64,000 nucleotides of DNA, from assembly GCA_950022655.1 (NCBI GenBank), contig OX465583.1, forward strand, positions 67,817,652 through 67,881,651. The letters run 5' to 3'. The translations under genes and the position numbers were made by a program. Within the stretch, counting starts at the first letter, position 1; the number at the start of each line of letters is the position of its first letter. This document shows positions 31,201-41,809 of the stretch, one piece after another. The notes under the pieces are model-generated. The model had not been told where the DNA came from, did not search any database, and saw nothing but the letters and a program-made list of their open reading frames with translations. This DNA comes from Alentia gelatinosa (Eukaryota > Annelida > Polychaeta > Phyllodocida > Polynoidae).

Positions 31201-31718
31201 GCATGCATTTATATGTTTCACATTATTATCAGCTTGATATTCCTTGCAGGGACGTATGTCCTGGGTTTTAAGGTGTTCAGAGGCTAGTATTAGTAATACA
31301 GGTTCACAGAGATATAGCAGTCTGATCTAACAATTCAGAAATCTAATATCAGTAATATTCCAAACCTCATGCTGAAACTACACATTGCAATGTTGACGCT
31401 CGGGTGACTGTAGCATTTCGTGATTCGGTCCGCTTATTGGATTCAAATCTGATAGTTCTAGAGTCCTCGGACAGAACAATTATTAATTGCATGAAAAAAC
31501 AGGGCTGGTTGAATTCGGGGATATTACTCGTTCATGCGATGCCGCTTTGCAGATTTCAGACTTGAGGACAGGATGGTGGGGTTGCGTGGTGAAAGGAGGA
31601 CTAGTAAAAACAGGGAGGGATTGGTGAGGCGTGGGTGTATGCGGGACATGAACATCAATGCAGTTTTCATTACCAAAATCCTCTACAGCATTATCACCAT
31701 CGTCCAATCCTATCACTG
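31201..31718. other. Unassigned sequence
   Basis: Overlapping frames on both strands around 31483-31900 run into family U and have no domain. Confidence 0.35.
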
Positions 31719-31721
31719 TAA

Positions 31722-32352
31722 TGCCCCAGTCACACTGGCGTAAAAAACGGCGTTTTCCCGTGTACGGACGTCTACGTTCTTCTACGCATTTTGAAATATA
31801 CAAATGTGGCGATGCGCGGGAAAACGCGGAGATACGTAAAGGAAAGTCGGAATGCGCTGAAAAACGCCACAATACGTACAGGAGTGTAAATAAGCGTTGA
31901 GAAGCGTACTAAAGCGTTATGCCCCAGTCACACTGGCGTAAACAACGGCCTTTTTCCGTGTACGCACGTCTATGTTCTTCTAAGCATTTTGGTATCTCAA
32001 AATACGCTGCAAAACGCTGCAATACGCGGAGATGCGTAAAGGAAAGTCGGAATGCGCCGAAAAACGCCACAATACGTACAGAAGCGTAGATAAGCGTTGA
32101 TGAACGTTGATGAACGTTGAGAAGCGTACTAAAACGTTCAAGAAAAGCAAACAAATACGTTCCAAATCCGTAGCTAATACGTGATCTCCAACAATTCAAA
32201 TACGTAGAAGAAACGCCGAATTTTACGCCAGTGTGACTGGGGCATAAATGAAAAGCAAACAGATACGTTCCAAATCTGTAGCTAATACGTGGTCCCCACC
32301 AATTGAAATACGTAGAAGAAACGCCAAAATTTACACCAGTGTGACTGGGGCA
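31722..32352. mobile_element. Family U MITE (outer copy), TAA target duplication, split by another copy
   Basis: TGCCCCAGTCACACTGGCGT at 31722 and its inverse GTGTGACTGGGGCA ending 32352 are flanked by TAA (31719-31721, 32353-32355). The arms are rich in TACG/CGTA words such as AAACGCGGAGATACGTAAAG. The right arm resumes at 32248 after the inner copy. Confidence 0.85.
31920..32244. mobile_element. Family U MITE (inner copy), 325 bp
   Basis: It is a complete copy with the same ends, lying inside the outer copy at a point that the inner copy itself preserves (GAAGCGTACTAAAACGTTC versus GAAGCGTACTAAAGCGTTA). Flanks are TTA and TAA, so the target duplication is imperfect. The 162-codon minus frame across it is a repeat translation. 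Confidence 0.85.
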
Positions 32353-32355
32353 TAA

Positions 32356-33308
32356 GCCAAATACGCATCTACCGATTTCGGAACATTGATGTACCATTGT
32401 CGGAGCCGGCCCTAGTGGGTAGATGTAAGACAGCTAGGCAAGGGTCAGGCAATGATTAGTGAACCCCCTCCTTGAGATGTTCTTTTGTTGCCAACGAGTT
32501 GTTGTTTGATGTTCCTAAATCGGTCGCCAAAGGTTTATCAACATGTTGATGAATCCAATCGGCGACAAAGGAATAGAGGCCGACAGAGTACCTACACCAA
32601 TCGCTTAGTGATACTTGTAGAGCCCAATGCCCATCTACCGATTTCGGAACATTCATGTACCTTTGTCGGCGACAAACGGACAGTAATTTGTCTCAGCCAA
32701 GGCATCCTAACGGAGTCGGCCGTAATCGGTAGATGTAGGACAGCTAGGCAAGGGTGAGCCACCGATTAGTAGACCGATTTGCTTAGGACTAATATCCACC
32801 ACCCCATCTCCTCAATGTCCGCAGATCGAGCGAAGAGTTACATAATTTGCCTGCAACAAGTTCACCGACTCCTATACGATTTGCAAACTAATCACTCAAC
32901 CCTGAATCGGTAGATGGGCATCAGATTAAGGGGTGCCACATACCCCCTACAAGGAATGGTAGTTTCCTGCGAGAAAGGAATGGTAATTTGTCTCGGGCGA
33001 GCCATCCTAATGGGGTCGGCCCCAGTTGGTAGATGTAGGACGGTTAGACAAGGGTCAGCCAACAAATAGTGAACCCTACTCCTCGAGTTGTTCTTTTGTT
33101 GCCGACAAGTTGTCATTCAATGTTCATAAACGTTTATCAATATGTTGAAAAATCCAGTCACCGACAACGGAACGTTGGTAAATGGCCCCTGATTGTGTGG
33201 CTGACACGGCCGAGGGGTTATGTAATTTGCCTGTGACAAGTTCACCGACTCATATACGATTTGGAAACTAATCGTTCAACCCTGAATCAGTAGATGTGTA
33301 TTGGGCTT
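32356..33308. mobile_element. Cluster of at least three family C copies, partly nested
   Basis: Left ends (ATCTACCGATTTCGGAACAT) occur at about 32370 and 32633. Right ends (CCCTGAATCGGTAGATG or CCCTGAATCAGTAGATG) occur at about 32903 and 33280. Conserved inner blocks CAGCTAGGCAAGGGTCAGG, TTGCCGACAAGTTGT and TTCACCGACTC recur two or three times. One short copy (about 32622-32937) appears to be inserted in, or placed beside, a longer one. Confidence 0.75.
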
Positions 33309-33622
33309 GAATGTGAGGATCGCAGAATAGCGAAGCGACGTTACTGCTGAAAATGAGCTGGTCATGTCAGAATCACATAACCGCATCGCCATATAAAATA
33401 TGGCGTTTAATGATTATTTTTATGTGGACCTTCTCATTGCGGCTCATTCGCAGAACATATCACTTCAGACGATTTGGTTAAATATGGCCTAGTCTGATAT
33501 ACCAGTCGCATCGTTAAAGTAATCGTAAAGATAGATTTGCGATCCGATTATAGCCAACGTTACCACAAAAACAGCAGCAACGACCGACCCCCTGTTGTGG
33601 TCTCTTGAAAGTGATATCATTG
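33309..33622. other. Unassigned sequence
   Basis: No feature was recognised. Confidence 0.35.
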
Positions 33623-33625
33623 TTA

Positions 33626-33820
33626 AGGCCCATTTCCATTGGCCGACGAAAACGGTGTAAATATTTCGTGTTCTCCTAATACCCTACTTACATTTGCCAT
33701 CACCAATACACAGTCAGGAACCACCAACGGACCTTTAGCACTGCTGACTAAAATAGAAATAGGCTATTGGGAGAATACAAATAGTCTACACCGTTTTTGT
33801 CGGCCAATGGAAAGAGGCCT
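33626..33820. mobile_element. Family D MITE, 195 bp, TTA target duplication
   Basis: AGGCCCATTTCCATTGGCCG with ACGAAAACGGTGTA at the left is mirrored by TACACCGTTTTTGTCGGCC and AATGGAAAGAGGCCT at the right. TTA flanks both ends (33623-33625, 33821-33823). The 61-codon + frame inside is not a gene. Confidence 0.9.
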
Positions 33821-34740
33821 TTAGATAAAAGAACCCCTCAATTGATTTCAGTTATGCACAAGAGCATACCTATCCATGTATCCCAAAGTTAGTCCCATCT
33901 TCAATATACCGCTTTTCTAAGCAGCAAAATCCTATGGTAGATAAAGGTAATTATATCCATATAGATAATGATACTATAGAAATATCTAACTTTTCAGCCA
34001 GAAAAGTATATAACATTTGTTCAAAATGCTGAAATGAGTCTGTATAAAAATGAAATAGAAAACCTCATGCAAAGTGTTTTAGAATTGTTCATAACTGCTA
34101 CAAAAGTAACGCTTGCGTATACATACGTTTTTCTCGATGACAATTAAAATCTGAAAGACATTATAGATAAGTGCAAATAAACTAAAAAAAGAAGAGAAAA
34201 AAGAAAGAGATTTATTTCCACAATTCAGCAATAGCCGAGTAGCTTTCAGGAATGAGGATTTGACGCAGGCAAAGGTTGAAGGCAAAGCCAAAAAGTCCCT
34301 TTAATCCCCGCAACTTTCTCTCTCTCTGTCTCTGCCTCCCTTGGGTCTCCGCATTTCGGGTCTCCATCCCACTAAGATACACATCATCAGCTTAGAGTGC
34401 TAGAAACATATCAGGATAGAGCCATCGCGACACGGAAACCCTCTAGTGCCTAAACACCGCGGTCCCGCTCCTGAATATGCACCTCCCTTTATGTACGGCA
34501 CGCATGGGGGGGATTCTGGTAGTCGGGCGGTCGGTCGTCGGGCGTGGTCGGGTGGTGTCGGCGGAACCACGGACCACACACAGCCAGGTAAACAGTGAGG
34601 GGAAAGTGAGAAGCGGGGACACACTGAAAGACGTGTCTGCAGTATTCAGCCTCAGCCTGATCTCATCATCAAACAATCGGCCCAGGACACACACACAGAA
34701 ACAACGGCCCGGGTATAATTATGACGGGTAGGACCCCTAG
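33821..34740. other. Unassigned sequence, CpG-rich at 34490-34570
   Basis: The region 34490-34570 has repeated CGGTCGTCGGGCG-type words. Frames on both strands there have no domain. A CT-rich tract lies at 34315-34345. Confidence 0.35.
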
Positions 34741-36461
34741 CGGCCACACCCTGGAGACACCCCAGGGCAGATTAAAAGGCAGAGTAGATTGCTGGTAGTC
34801 TTTTTATGGTCATCCCGTAAGAAAATAGCAAAGACGGTTCGGGATTTATATGGCATATAGGTGGAAAAGAAGTGAGTGATAATTGGGAAGTGTCACAACT
34901 CTAGCCCTGTTCGCATATGTATATAAAGTGTTCCATGTGGAAAATATCATGTCTTGGGTTTAATTTTATGTCATCCTGCTCTGGGTTGGGTGTAGAGAGT
35001 CAAAGGAACCATGGTGAAATATTGAAAGGCAGTTGAATTTCGTAATGACAAAGAGGCAGAATACAGGTTTTGTCCCCCGACCACCTAGTGACTGCTTCAT
35101 GAACTAACAATGGCTCTGTTCCCTATATGAAAGGTTCCTGTGTGTTTGGGATTTTGACCTCTATCTAGAGAAATTCCTTTTAAGTAAGGATAGCTGGGGT
35201 GAACAGCAATTATCAATCTGTTCACCCTCTTGGTCCCCTTGCCTCCTCCCGGTGCAGACCGGATATGCTTGCATGCAAGCATAACAAAAGCGACCATGTT
35301 GCGGAAGTTGATTGGAGTCCAACTTTAGCCATTTATCTCCTTCACCCCAAGCAGTGGTAGATTTACTGCTATATCAAAGGCCAATCCTTCTCATACCATG
35401 TCTATGTGGTGTGGGAAGTAACAGAACTCTCACCTCAGTAAATGTGTAGGGGTGAGATTTCTACCTCCATTCATCTCTTCGATTCAGTCAAACCCGAAGT
35501 AAGTCTAATTGAACAAATTGGACATTAAACTACCCAAACAAAAAAAACAAAAAAAACACCCTACAATTCAGGTTTCCTAGACACTCTACGATTTGGTTTT
35601 TGTCGTAGCACATCTGCGTGGATCATAGAGGTCGCAAACAAAACCTGACTTATTGATGTCAAGCTCTACGATTGCACCACGATTTTGATTTGTGTGTCGC
35701 AGAGCTGGCCAACGCGTCGGTTGTAGAGCATCTTGTGCCAAATCATAGTAGGCGGGCACCCTTCTTACACACAGTCTGGATGTGTTTTGTTACAACTAAT
35801 TTTACCTTTTCAGATTCCAAACAAACATTGGATAACTCAGCCGACCACCCCTAACTCGGGCAACTTTCAGTAGAGAGTGTCTGTCTAACTATCTGACTCT
35901 CCCTTTGTCATCTCCCTTTTTATGGGTAAATATGTCAACGTTTTTCCTCCTCACACCCACCGTGCCCCTGATTGAAGGCTTAAAAAGATGACACCACCAT
36001 AACGGCAGTGGTGTCATTCTGTTGGTGCTCTCGCTTTAGATATATCTATATGTATAAGCATTGAGTGACCAAACATTTCAGCCGAGTCTATAGGGCAACA
36101 CAGAATCTCCCAGCACTAGGAAAGTGAGCAGAAAAACGATTTCTATCAGACTTTTGCACACACACAAAAGCGCCTACTGATTTGCTCAATGCATCCGGTA
36201 TGGTACGGTGTGTGGGGAGCATGGTATGGGATTGTATGCAGCACAGTTCTCTAAAGCCAGACATTGCCCCTGTGTTGCACCACAGCAGGAGGGGCCATGG
36301 TTGTTCCGGCATCACATGCACCTATACAATTATTATACTCGTATGAGCAGTTCCACTGAAAACTTACTTAAAACAGCATTTATAGAGTGACTCATGATAT
36401 GCTCACATTAACATATTTACTTCGGGGAATATCTAATAAAGGTGTTAATAAACTGCTTAAT
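34741..36461. other. Unassigned sequence, 1.7 kb
   Basis: It has the least visible repeat content in the window. Only short frames are present (60-77 codons), none with a domain. A poly-A-like AAAAAAACAAAAAAAACACC lies at 35541-35560. A real exon could be hidden here, but none is demonstrable by eye. Confidence 0.4.
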
Positions 36462-36690
36462 TATTACCCACCTAATACTGAGTCCCCTTTTTAGGCCTAT
36501 AGATTCTATAGATCGCTACTGAGTAGCCGTATTTTCCTAGAAGAATAAGGCGTTTTCGGCCACCTGACGGGTATTATAGGAATTGTTTTATATAAAACAA
36601 TGCACGTCGCTTGCGTTGAATTTCTAATAATTTCCAAGACCTTTTCCTGATTAGGCCTAATTCCTAATAATTAGATGAGTATAAATAAAT
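36462..36690 (+). mobile_element. Family R element, diverged copy
   Basis: TTATTACCCACCTAATACTG, GATCGCTACTGAGTAG, TTTTCGGCCACCTGACGGGT and TTGAATTTCTAATAATTTCC match 43500-43715 in order. Confidence 0.7.
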
Positions 36691-36930
36691 ATAACATTAG
36701 GCCACTTAAAAAAAAAAACTTGTTTCTCATCACCGCGCGCGTCAGCTAAAACGTTTTGAGAAGATTTTATTATTATTTTTTTTTTTAATAGATGAGAAGA
36801 AAATTTGATAGAAATCATGAAAAATATGAGTATTTGGTATCAAATTAAAGCTCCTGATGTAAGGAATGCATCTAATGTGGTTATATGGTTGGCAAAAGTG
36901 ATGCATAAAGTGGTGTCATGTAACCAATTA
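36691..36930. other. AT-rich unassigned sequence
   Basis: Contains A and T homopolymer tracts (36710, 36770-36787). Nothing else was recognised. Confidence 0.35.
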
Positions 36931-37374
36931 AGGGGGGCATCCACCAACCATGACAAGACTACGACAATGGCTTTCCGATAAGCTCCACGACAGCTCTACG
37001 ATTGGAAGCCTTGTCGTAGCCTTGTCGTGGTTGGTGGACCCCAGTTCCCGACAAGAGGCTACAACAAGGCCACGACAGGCTGCGACATGAAGCTTGTCGG
37101 GGGCCTTCCGACAAGGCTACGACAATATTGAACATGTTTGATTTTTGCTACGACTAGACCTTGGTCGTGGAGTGTTGTGGATTCATCGATATCACTGTTG
37201 TAGTGTGTCGGAACCATGGGCGCCTTTTTTATGGCAACCAGCAACGTCTAAGACACGCCACGACACCGCTGTTCCGACCCTGCTCTTCTCACGACAAGGC
37301 TGCGACAAGGCTGCTATTGGAACTTTCATGTCGGCACTTGTCGTAGCCTTGTCGTGGTTGGTGGACGCCCCCCT
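36931..37374. mobile_element. Family E MITE heading the tandem array, TTA target duplication
   Basis: AGGGGGGCATCCACCAACC at the left and TTGGTGGACGCCCCCCT at the right are flanked by TTA (36928-36930, 37375-37377). The central palindrome is mutated here to TTGAACATGTTTG, unlike the other copies. Confidence 0.85.
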
Positions 37375-38660
37375 TTAGAGTAAATCCCCGCTCCTGGGAC
37401 ACCCCACACGCTCCCAACACGCCATGACACTGCTGTGTTGGTGGACCCCAGTTCCCGACAAGAGGCTACAACAAGGCCATGACAGGCTGCGACATGAAGC
37501 TTGTCGGGGGCCTTCCGACAAGGCTACGACAATATCGAACATGTTCGATTTTTGCTACGACTAGACCTTTGTCGTGGAGTGTTGTGGATTCCTTGATATC
37601 ACTGTCGTAGTGTGTCGGAACCATGGGCCCCTTTTTAATAGCAACGTCTACAACACACCAGGACAACGCTGTCCCGACCCTGCTCTTCTCACGACAAGGC
37701 TGCGACAAGGCTGCGACAAGGCTGCGATTGGAACTTTCATGTTGGCACTTGTTGTAGCCTGTCGTGGTTGGTGGACGCCCCCCTTTAGAGTAAAACCCCG
37801 CTCCTGGGACACCCCACACGCTCCCGACATGCCATGACACTGCTGTGTTGGTGGACCCCAGTTCCCGACAAGAGATTTAAACAAGGCCATGACAGGCTGT
37901 GACATGAAGCTTGTCGGGGGCCTTCCGACAAGGCTACGACAATATCGAACATGTTCGATTTTTGCTACGACTAGACCTTTGTCGTGGAGTGTTGTGGATT
38001 CCTTGATATCACTGTCGTAGTGTGTCGGAACCATGGGCCCCCTTTTAATAGCAACGTCTACAACACCCCAGGACACCGCTGTCCCTACCCTGCTCTTCTC
38101 ACGACAAGGCTGCGACAAGGCTGCGATTGGAACTTTCATGTTGGCACTTGTTGTAGCCTTGTCTTGTTTGTTGCCCCCCCCCTTTAGAGTAAAACCCCGC
38201 TCCTGGGACACCCCACATGCTCCCGACACGCCATGACACTGCTGTGTTGGTGGACCCCAGTTCCCGACAAGAGATTTAAACAAGGCCATGACAGGCTGTG
38301 ACATGAAGCTTGTCGGGGGCCTTCCGACAAGGCTACGATTATATCGAACATGTTCGATTTTTGCTACGACTAGACCTTTGTCGTGGAGTGTTGTGGATTC
38401 CTTGATATCACTGTCGTAGTGTCTCGGAACCATGGGCCCCCTTTTAATAGCAACGTCTACAACACCCCAGGACACCGCTGTCCCTACCCTGCTCTTCTCA
38501 CGACAAGGCTGCGACAAGGCTGCGATTGGAACTTTCATGTTGGCACTTGTTGTAGCCTTGTCGTGGTAGGTGGACGCGCCCCTTTAGAGTAAAAAACCCC
38601 GCTCCTGGGACACCCCACATGCTCCTGACATGCCATGACACTCCACGACAAAGGTCCAGT
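37375..38660. repeat. Tandem array of family E segments plus a linker, about 400-410 bp unit
   Basis: CCAGTTCCCG lies at 37041, 37448, 37858 and 38257, giving intervals of 407, 410 and 399 bp. Each unit holds the right three-quarters of a family E element followed by a linker of about 70 bp (CTCCTGGGACACCCCACACG, GCCATGACACTGCTGTG). Core palindromes lie at 37536, 37946, 38345 and, in the last partial unit, 38673. The 296-codon minus frame at 37648-38538 spans two units with the same peptide twice. I treat it as an artefact of the repeat. Confidence 0.9.
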
Positions 38661-38718
38661 TGATGGAAAAATCGAACATGTTCGATTTTGTCGTACCCTT
38701 GTCAGAAGGCCCCCGACC

Positions 38719-38722
<4 letters not shown>

Positions 38723-38751
<29 letters not shown>
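38723..38751 (+). repeat. 29-base poly-A tract at the end of the family E array
   Basis: 29 consecutive A follow GACCCAGC and precede GCGCCCTCG. The array ends here inside an E arm (CTTGTCAGAAGGCCCCCGAC). Confidence 0.95.
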
Positions 38752-38814
38752 GCGCCCTCGTCATATTTTTCATGACTCGGTGATGAGAAACAATTTTTTT
38801 TTTTTTAGTGGCCT

Positions 38815-38898
38815 TACCATGATTTCGATCTGTGTGGTCGTATTCTCCTTGTAGTTTACACTACACGGAGAATACGACCATGCAGATCGAAATCATGG
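38815..38898. repeat. Foldback, 36-base arms
   Basis: CCATGATTTCGATCTGTGTG and GTCGTATTCTCC are mirrored by GGAGAATACGACCATGCAG and ATCGAAATCATGG across a short TTGTAGTTTACACTACAC loop that is itself partly palindromic. It has one or two mismatches. No related copy was seen elsewhere in the window. Confidence 0.85.
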
Positions 38899-38984
38899 AA
38901 ATACTGTGTCTGTATCAACAAATCAATGTTGTCAAATCCGACTTGATCGGGAAGTAATACACAATATATACTTGTTATCAATCA

Positions 38985-39135
38985 TGTAGGTAGATAATAG
39001 ATAGTTCCATGTAGGTAGATAATAGATAGATAGAGAATAGATAGACACCTGTAGTTGACGATGCTGTCGCTCGGATATTACTACGCGTCAACTCCTCTGA
39101 GATTACGGCCACCCGTACACAAAACCAGTCATTTT
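38985..39135. repeat. TAGATAGA microsatellite and a family N segment
   Basis: GTAGGTAGATAATAGATAGT repeats at 38986-39040. CTCGGATATTACTACGCGTCAACTC at 39071 and ACAAAACCAGTCA match the family N copy at 51190-51250. Confidence 0.7.
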
Positions 39136-39734
39136 TGTATATATTTGAAAAAACGCGGCGTCGGTGGAGGCGACTACTGAGCGAGTGATCTGTGTGTGTG
39201 TGCGGCCGGCGTTTCGCGGGCCCGGTGCGCGTCACTGTCACATGAAACCTTTGTTCTGATAGGTTTAAACCCATTTTCGACCCTTGACCTCAACCCTGAC
39301 TGGTCAGTCACCCCCTGCTATGGCGGGAGTCGTGCTGTATCCAATCAGGATCGATTTTATATTGGTTTATTGGGAGAAACACGTCACTTGGAGTGTGCAG
39401 GTGCCAGTGGGTATTGCTGCTGCCTCCTAGTGGGTGTTTTGTGGGTCTGGGACCCTGTCTCCCTACACTTGCTTGGTAGCAGTGCATTTCTTGTGGTCAG
39501 GCGGGGGTGGTTCCATACTTGGTTGAGATTTATAATTTATTATTTCTTAACCAACGGTCCTGCCTAGCTGGGGGGCCGTTTTACTCAGTAGTTTCGATAG
39601 GGATATCTCTTCAGGCCTGTTTTACCGAGGCTCTCTAGTGTGTATTAGGGCTTTGTTTTTTTGCCGTAATAGGAAGTGGCGCTTTACTGCAGATCACTCA
39701 CAGATTTAGTGGACAGGGCCCTAGTGGGAATATT
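39136..39734. other. Unassigned sequence
   Basis: A 123-codon + frame (39196-39567) is Cys/Leu/Gly-rich without a recognised domain and is not called. Confidence 0.35.
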
Positions 39735-39829
39735 ATTGGTTCAAATCCTCTCGTCAGCTTGCGCTGTTAAAAAAAAACAAAAAACTTTTTTTTCAAACAG
39801 CGCAAGCTGACGAGAGGATTTGAACCAAT
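39735..39829. repeat. Perfect 34 bp inverted repeat carrying tRNA B-box sequence
   Basis: The left arm 39735-39768 contains GGTTCAAATCCTCTCGTCAG and GCTTGCGCTGTT. The right arm 39796-39829 is its exact reverse complement. The 27-base loop is A-rich then T-rich. GGTTCAAATCC matches the pol III B box. The layout looks like two tRNA-related 3' ends with A tails joined tail to tail. Confidence 0.85.
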
Positions 39830-39964
39830 TATTGTGTATATATTAACCCTATTATCTCCTATACCTTACCTGCTTAGGCTCCGACTCCTCAGGCAGATCT
39901 TCTGTCATGCTCTTTTGAGAAGTGACGTGTGCATGATGTTATTAGCCCCTAAGAAACTAATAAA
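39830..39964. other. Unassigned sequence
   Basis: No feature was recognised. Confidence 0.3.
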
Positions 39965-40112
39965 AAACTGAATCGAATATCGTATAAATAAGCAATACTC
40001 CACGAGTTTGGATACCTAGTCATTATCATCATCAAAGCCAAGTGACGAATATAGCACTTCCAAATGAATGGAATATTGTATTTTATGATTGAAGTATTGG
40101 ATTTATCCCACC
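39965..40112. mobile_element. Family H foldback MITE
   Basis: ATCGTATAAATAAGCAATAC, TCCACGAGTTTGGAT and GCCAAGTGACGAATATAGC are followed by TCCAAATGAATGGAATATTG and a TTTATGATTG end, as in the copies at 16925 and 21475. Confidence 0.75.
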
Positions 40113-40151
40113 CCATTCAATGACACTAAATAACATCACAATATCAGAATA

Positions 40152-40566
40152 CAGTAAAACCTCGCTTCTGGGACGCCCCGCTTAAGGGGTCAGCCCACTT
40201 AAGTGGACAGTTCATTTGGTAAATAATGCCTCTTAATCTACTTAAAGGGACACTTTGGAGGGACACCTTATCAAATCTGACTGGACAGTGTGGGGACAAC
40301 ACTCCAAATTATCTTAATTCCTTGTTTATGGTATGTGGGGGAGGTGGGTAGGCTGGTGTCTAAACAATCAGATATCACACAACGGCCTGTATAGGCTCCT
40401 GTAGGTGTCAGGTAGGCGTTTATGGGGTGTTTGGGTGGTTACAACAGTGTCCCTAGGCACAATATCACCTGTATATAGGTATTTTATACTCCATCGATAG
40501 ATTGAGGCCCTCGCTTAAGGGAACACCATCCGTTCCTAGCAAATTTCCCCTTATGCGGGTTTACTG
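40152..40566. mobile_element. Tc1/mariner (pogo/Tigger-type) MITE, 415 bp, TA target duplication
   Basis: CAGTAAAACCTCGCTTCTGG starts the element and GCGGGTTTACTG ends it, with TA on both sides (40150-40151, 40567-40568). CAGT...ACTG ends with following 'CTCGCTTAAGgGGACA' words are characteristic of pogo/Tigger-type terminal repeats. The interior repeats the inverted motif (CCTCGCTTAAGGGAACACC, 40509). No transposase is present. Confidence 0.85.
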
Positions 40567-40599
40567 TAATTTAAATTGCATAAGCAGATCCAGTTAGGA

Positions 40600-40800
40600 A
40601 TGGATAAATCCGAATGATGATGTCTTACCTACCTTCTGAAATCCTACCCACTGATTGGCCAATCGCTTATGACGTCATATCGCATTTCTCTACCACGACC
40701 ATGGCGTAGTAGCGTATTGGCACTTTACGTGGGTGATTGTTGCATAAATTTCATCAATTTTATGGCTAAACTTATACCAGGGGTGAGGTAATTAGAAGAA
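40600..40800 (+). mobile_element. Family A2 element
   Basis: ACTGATTGGCCAATCGCTTA, TGACGTCATATCGCA, CCATGGCGTAGTAGCG, CACTTTACGTGGGTGATTG and ACTTATACCAGGGGTGAGG align with 12076 and 22195. Confidence 0.7.
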
Positions 40801-40815
40801 AACCTTAGGCTGAGT

Positions 40816-41275
40816 AAATTACTCTGCGGTCAAACTCGGTGGAGTGCGGACCAATTTATTTTCATCGAGTGGGTTTCTGATTTTATCTCACATTATTTAT
40901 TGATGAAATGAATCACCCAATTAACCATTGAGTATTGGGTACACGAACTTCATGGCCGTGGAGTACGAGTTCCTAATGTTAAGCCTATGGAGAAAAATAC
41001 CGGGGTGAGATAATATCATGAAACATCACGAAATTTCATATGAGTTGTCTTTGCGGAATAATATCATGAAGCGGAGCTGAGTGACATTTGTAGCAGAAGA
41101 TAACGAATGGCATGTAAGCAATTATATGAAATTGAGTGATGTTTAGATTTTATCCTACCCTGTCATATGTTTTTAACTTCATAAAAGCATATAAATATGT
41201 TATGTCATAACCGTGGCATACAGGCCAACCATGTTAAGTCTATGGAGATTTATATGAGGGGTAGGATAAAAGGCA
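40816..41275 (+). mobile_element. Family A composite (GGGGTAGGATAAA-type ends)
   Basis: It contains TCATCGAGTGGGTTTC (shared with 13880), GTACGAGTTCCTAATGTTAAGCC (shared with 47055), CATGAAGCGGAGCTGAGTGA, TTTATCCTACCCTGTCATATG and the terminal TTTATATGAGGGGTAGGATAAA. A closely related composite lies at 57225-57630. Confidence 0.65.
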
Positions 41276-41504
41276 GACCTCACGAGACACTGGATTCATC
41301 AGTGTATTGTAGAAGTTATGTCCACACTATCGGGGTGGTGGTATACAGGCCTGCAATGAGAGTGTGCACGGAATAAATGAGAACAAACACTGTCCATGCC
41401 GCAGCTAAAACACCCATCTCAATCCCAGGCAGGATTATTCATTCCAGAACTCACGAAATAAGATTTTATTTTCTGTGGCGAGAAGATGTAACGTCCTCAC
41501 TCAA
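41276..41504. other. Unassigned sequence
   Basis: No feature was recognised. Confidence 0.3.
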
Positions 41505-41683
41505 GGGGCCATCCATAAAGTATGTACGCAGAATTTCCGATTTTCTTAACCCCACACTCCCCCTTCCGATCCTGTACGCCATAGAAGAAAGAAGGAGCAT
41601 ACGCAAAATTTCCTAAATTTGTACCGCCCCCCCCCCCCCCCATATCCGTCCTTAGTGCGTACGTACTTTATAGATTAACCCTA
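41505..41683. mobile_element. MITE with GGGGCCATCCATAAAGTA terminus, 179 bp
   Basis: The left end GGGGCCATCCATAAAGTATG and the right end GTACTTTATAGATTAACCCT are imperfect inverted repeats. It is a relative of 9561-9713. A 15-base C run is at 41627-41641. Confidence 0.65.
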
Positions 41684-41809
41684 ATTTATCTCCAATGACA
41701 TATTTCACAATCATAGTTCTGCAGGCATAATCAAGGTGTCATACAGTTCATATGATAATTGCCCATTAGATGATCAGCCTTTGGCTGGCCGACGGTTCAA
41801 TATCACCAC
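41684..41809. other. Unassigned sequence
   Basis: No feature was recognised. Confidence 0.3.

Noticed and set aside
31483..32397. 129- and 162-codon frames with SDFPLRISAF-type repeats
   Set aside because: They follow the TACG-rich arms of the nested family U elements and repeat with them.
39196..39567. 123-codon Cys/Leu-rich plus frame
   Set aside because: No domain, no codon bias, no splice context, and poor sequence complexity.
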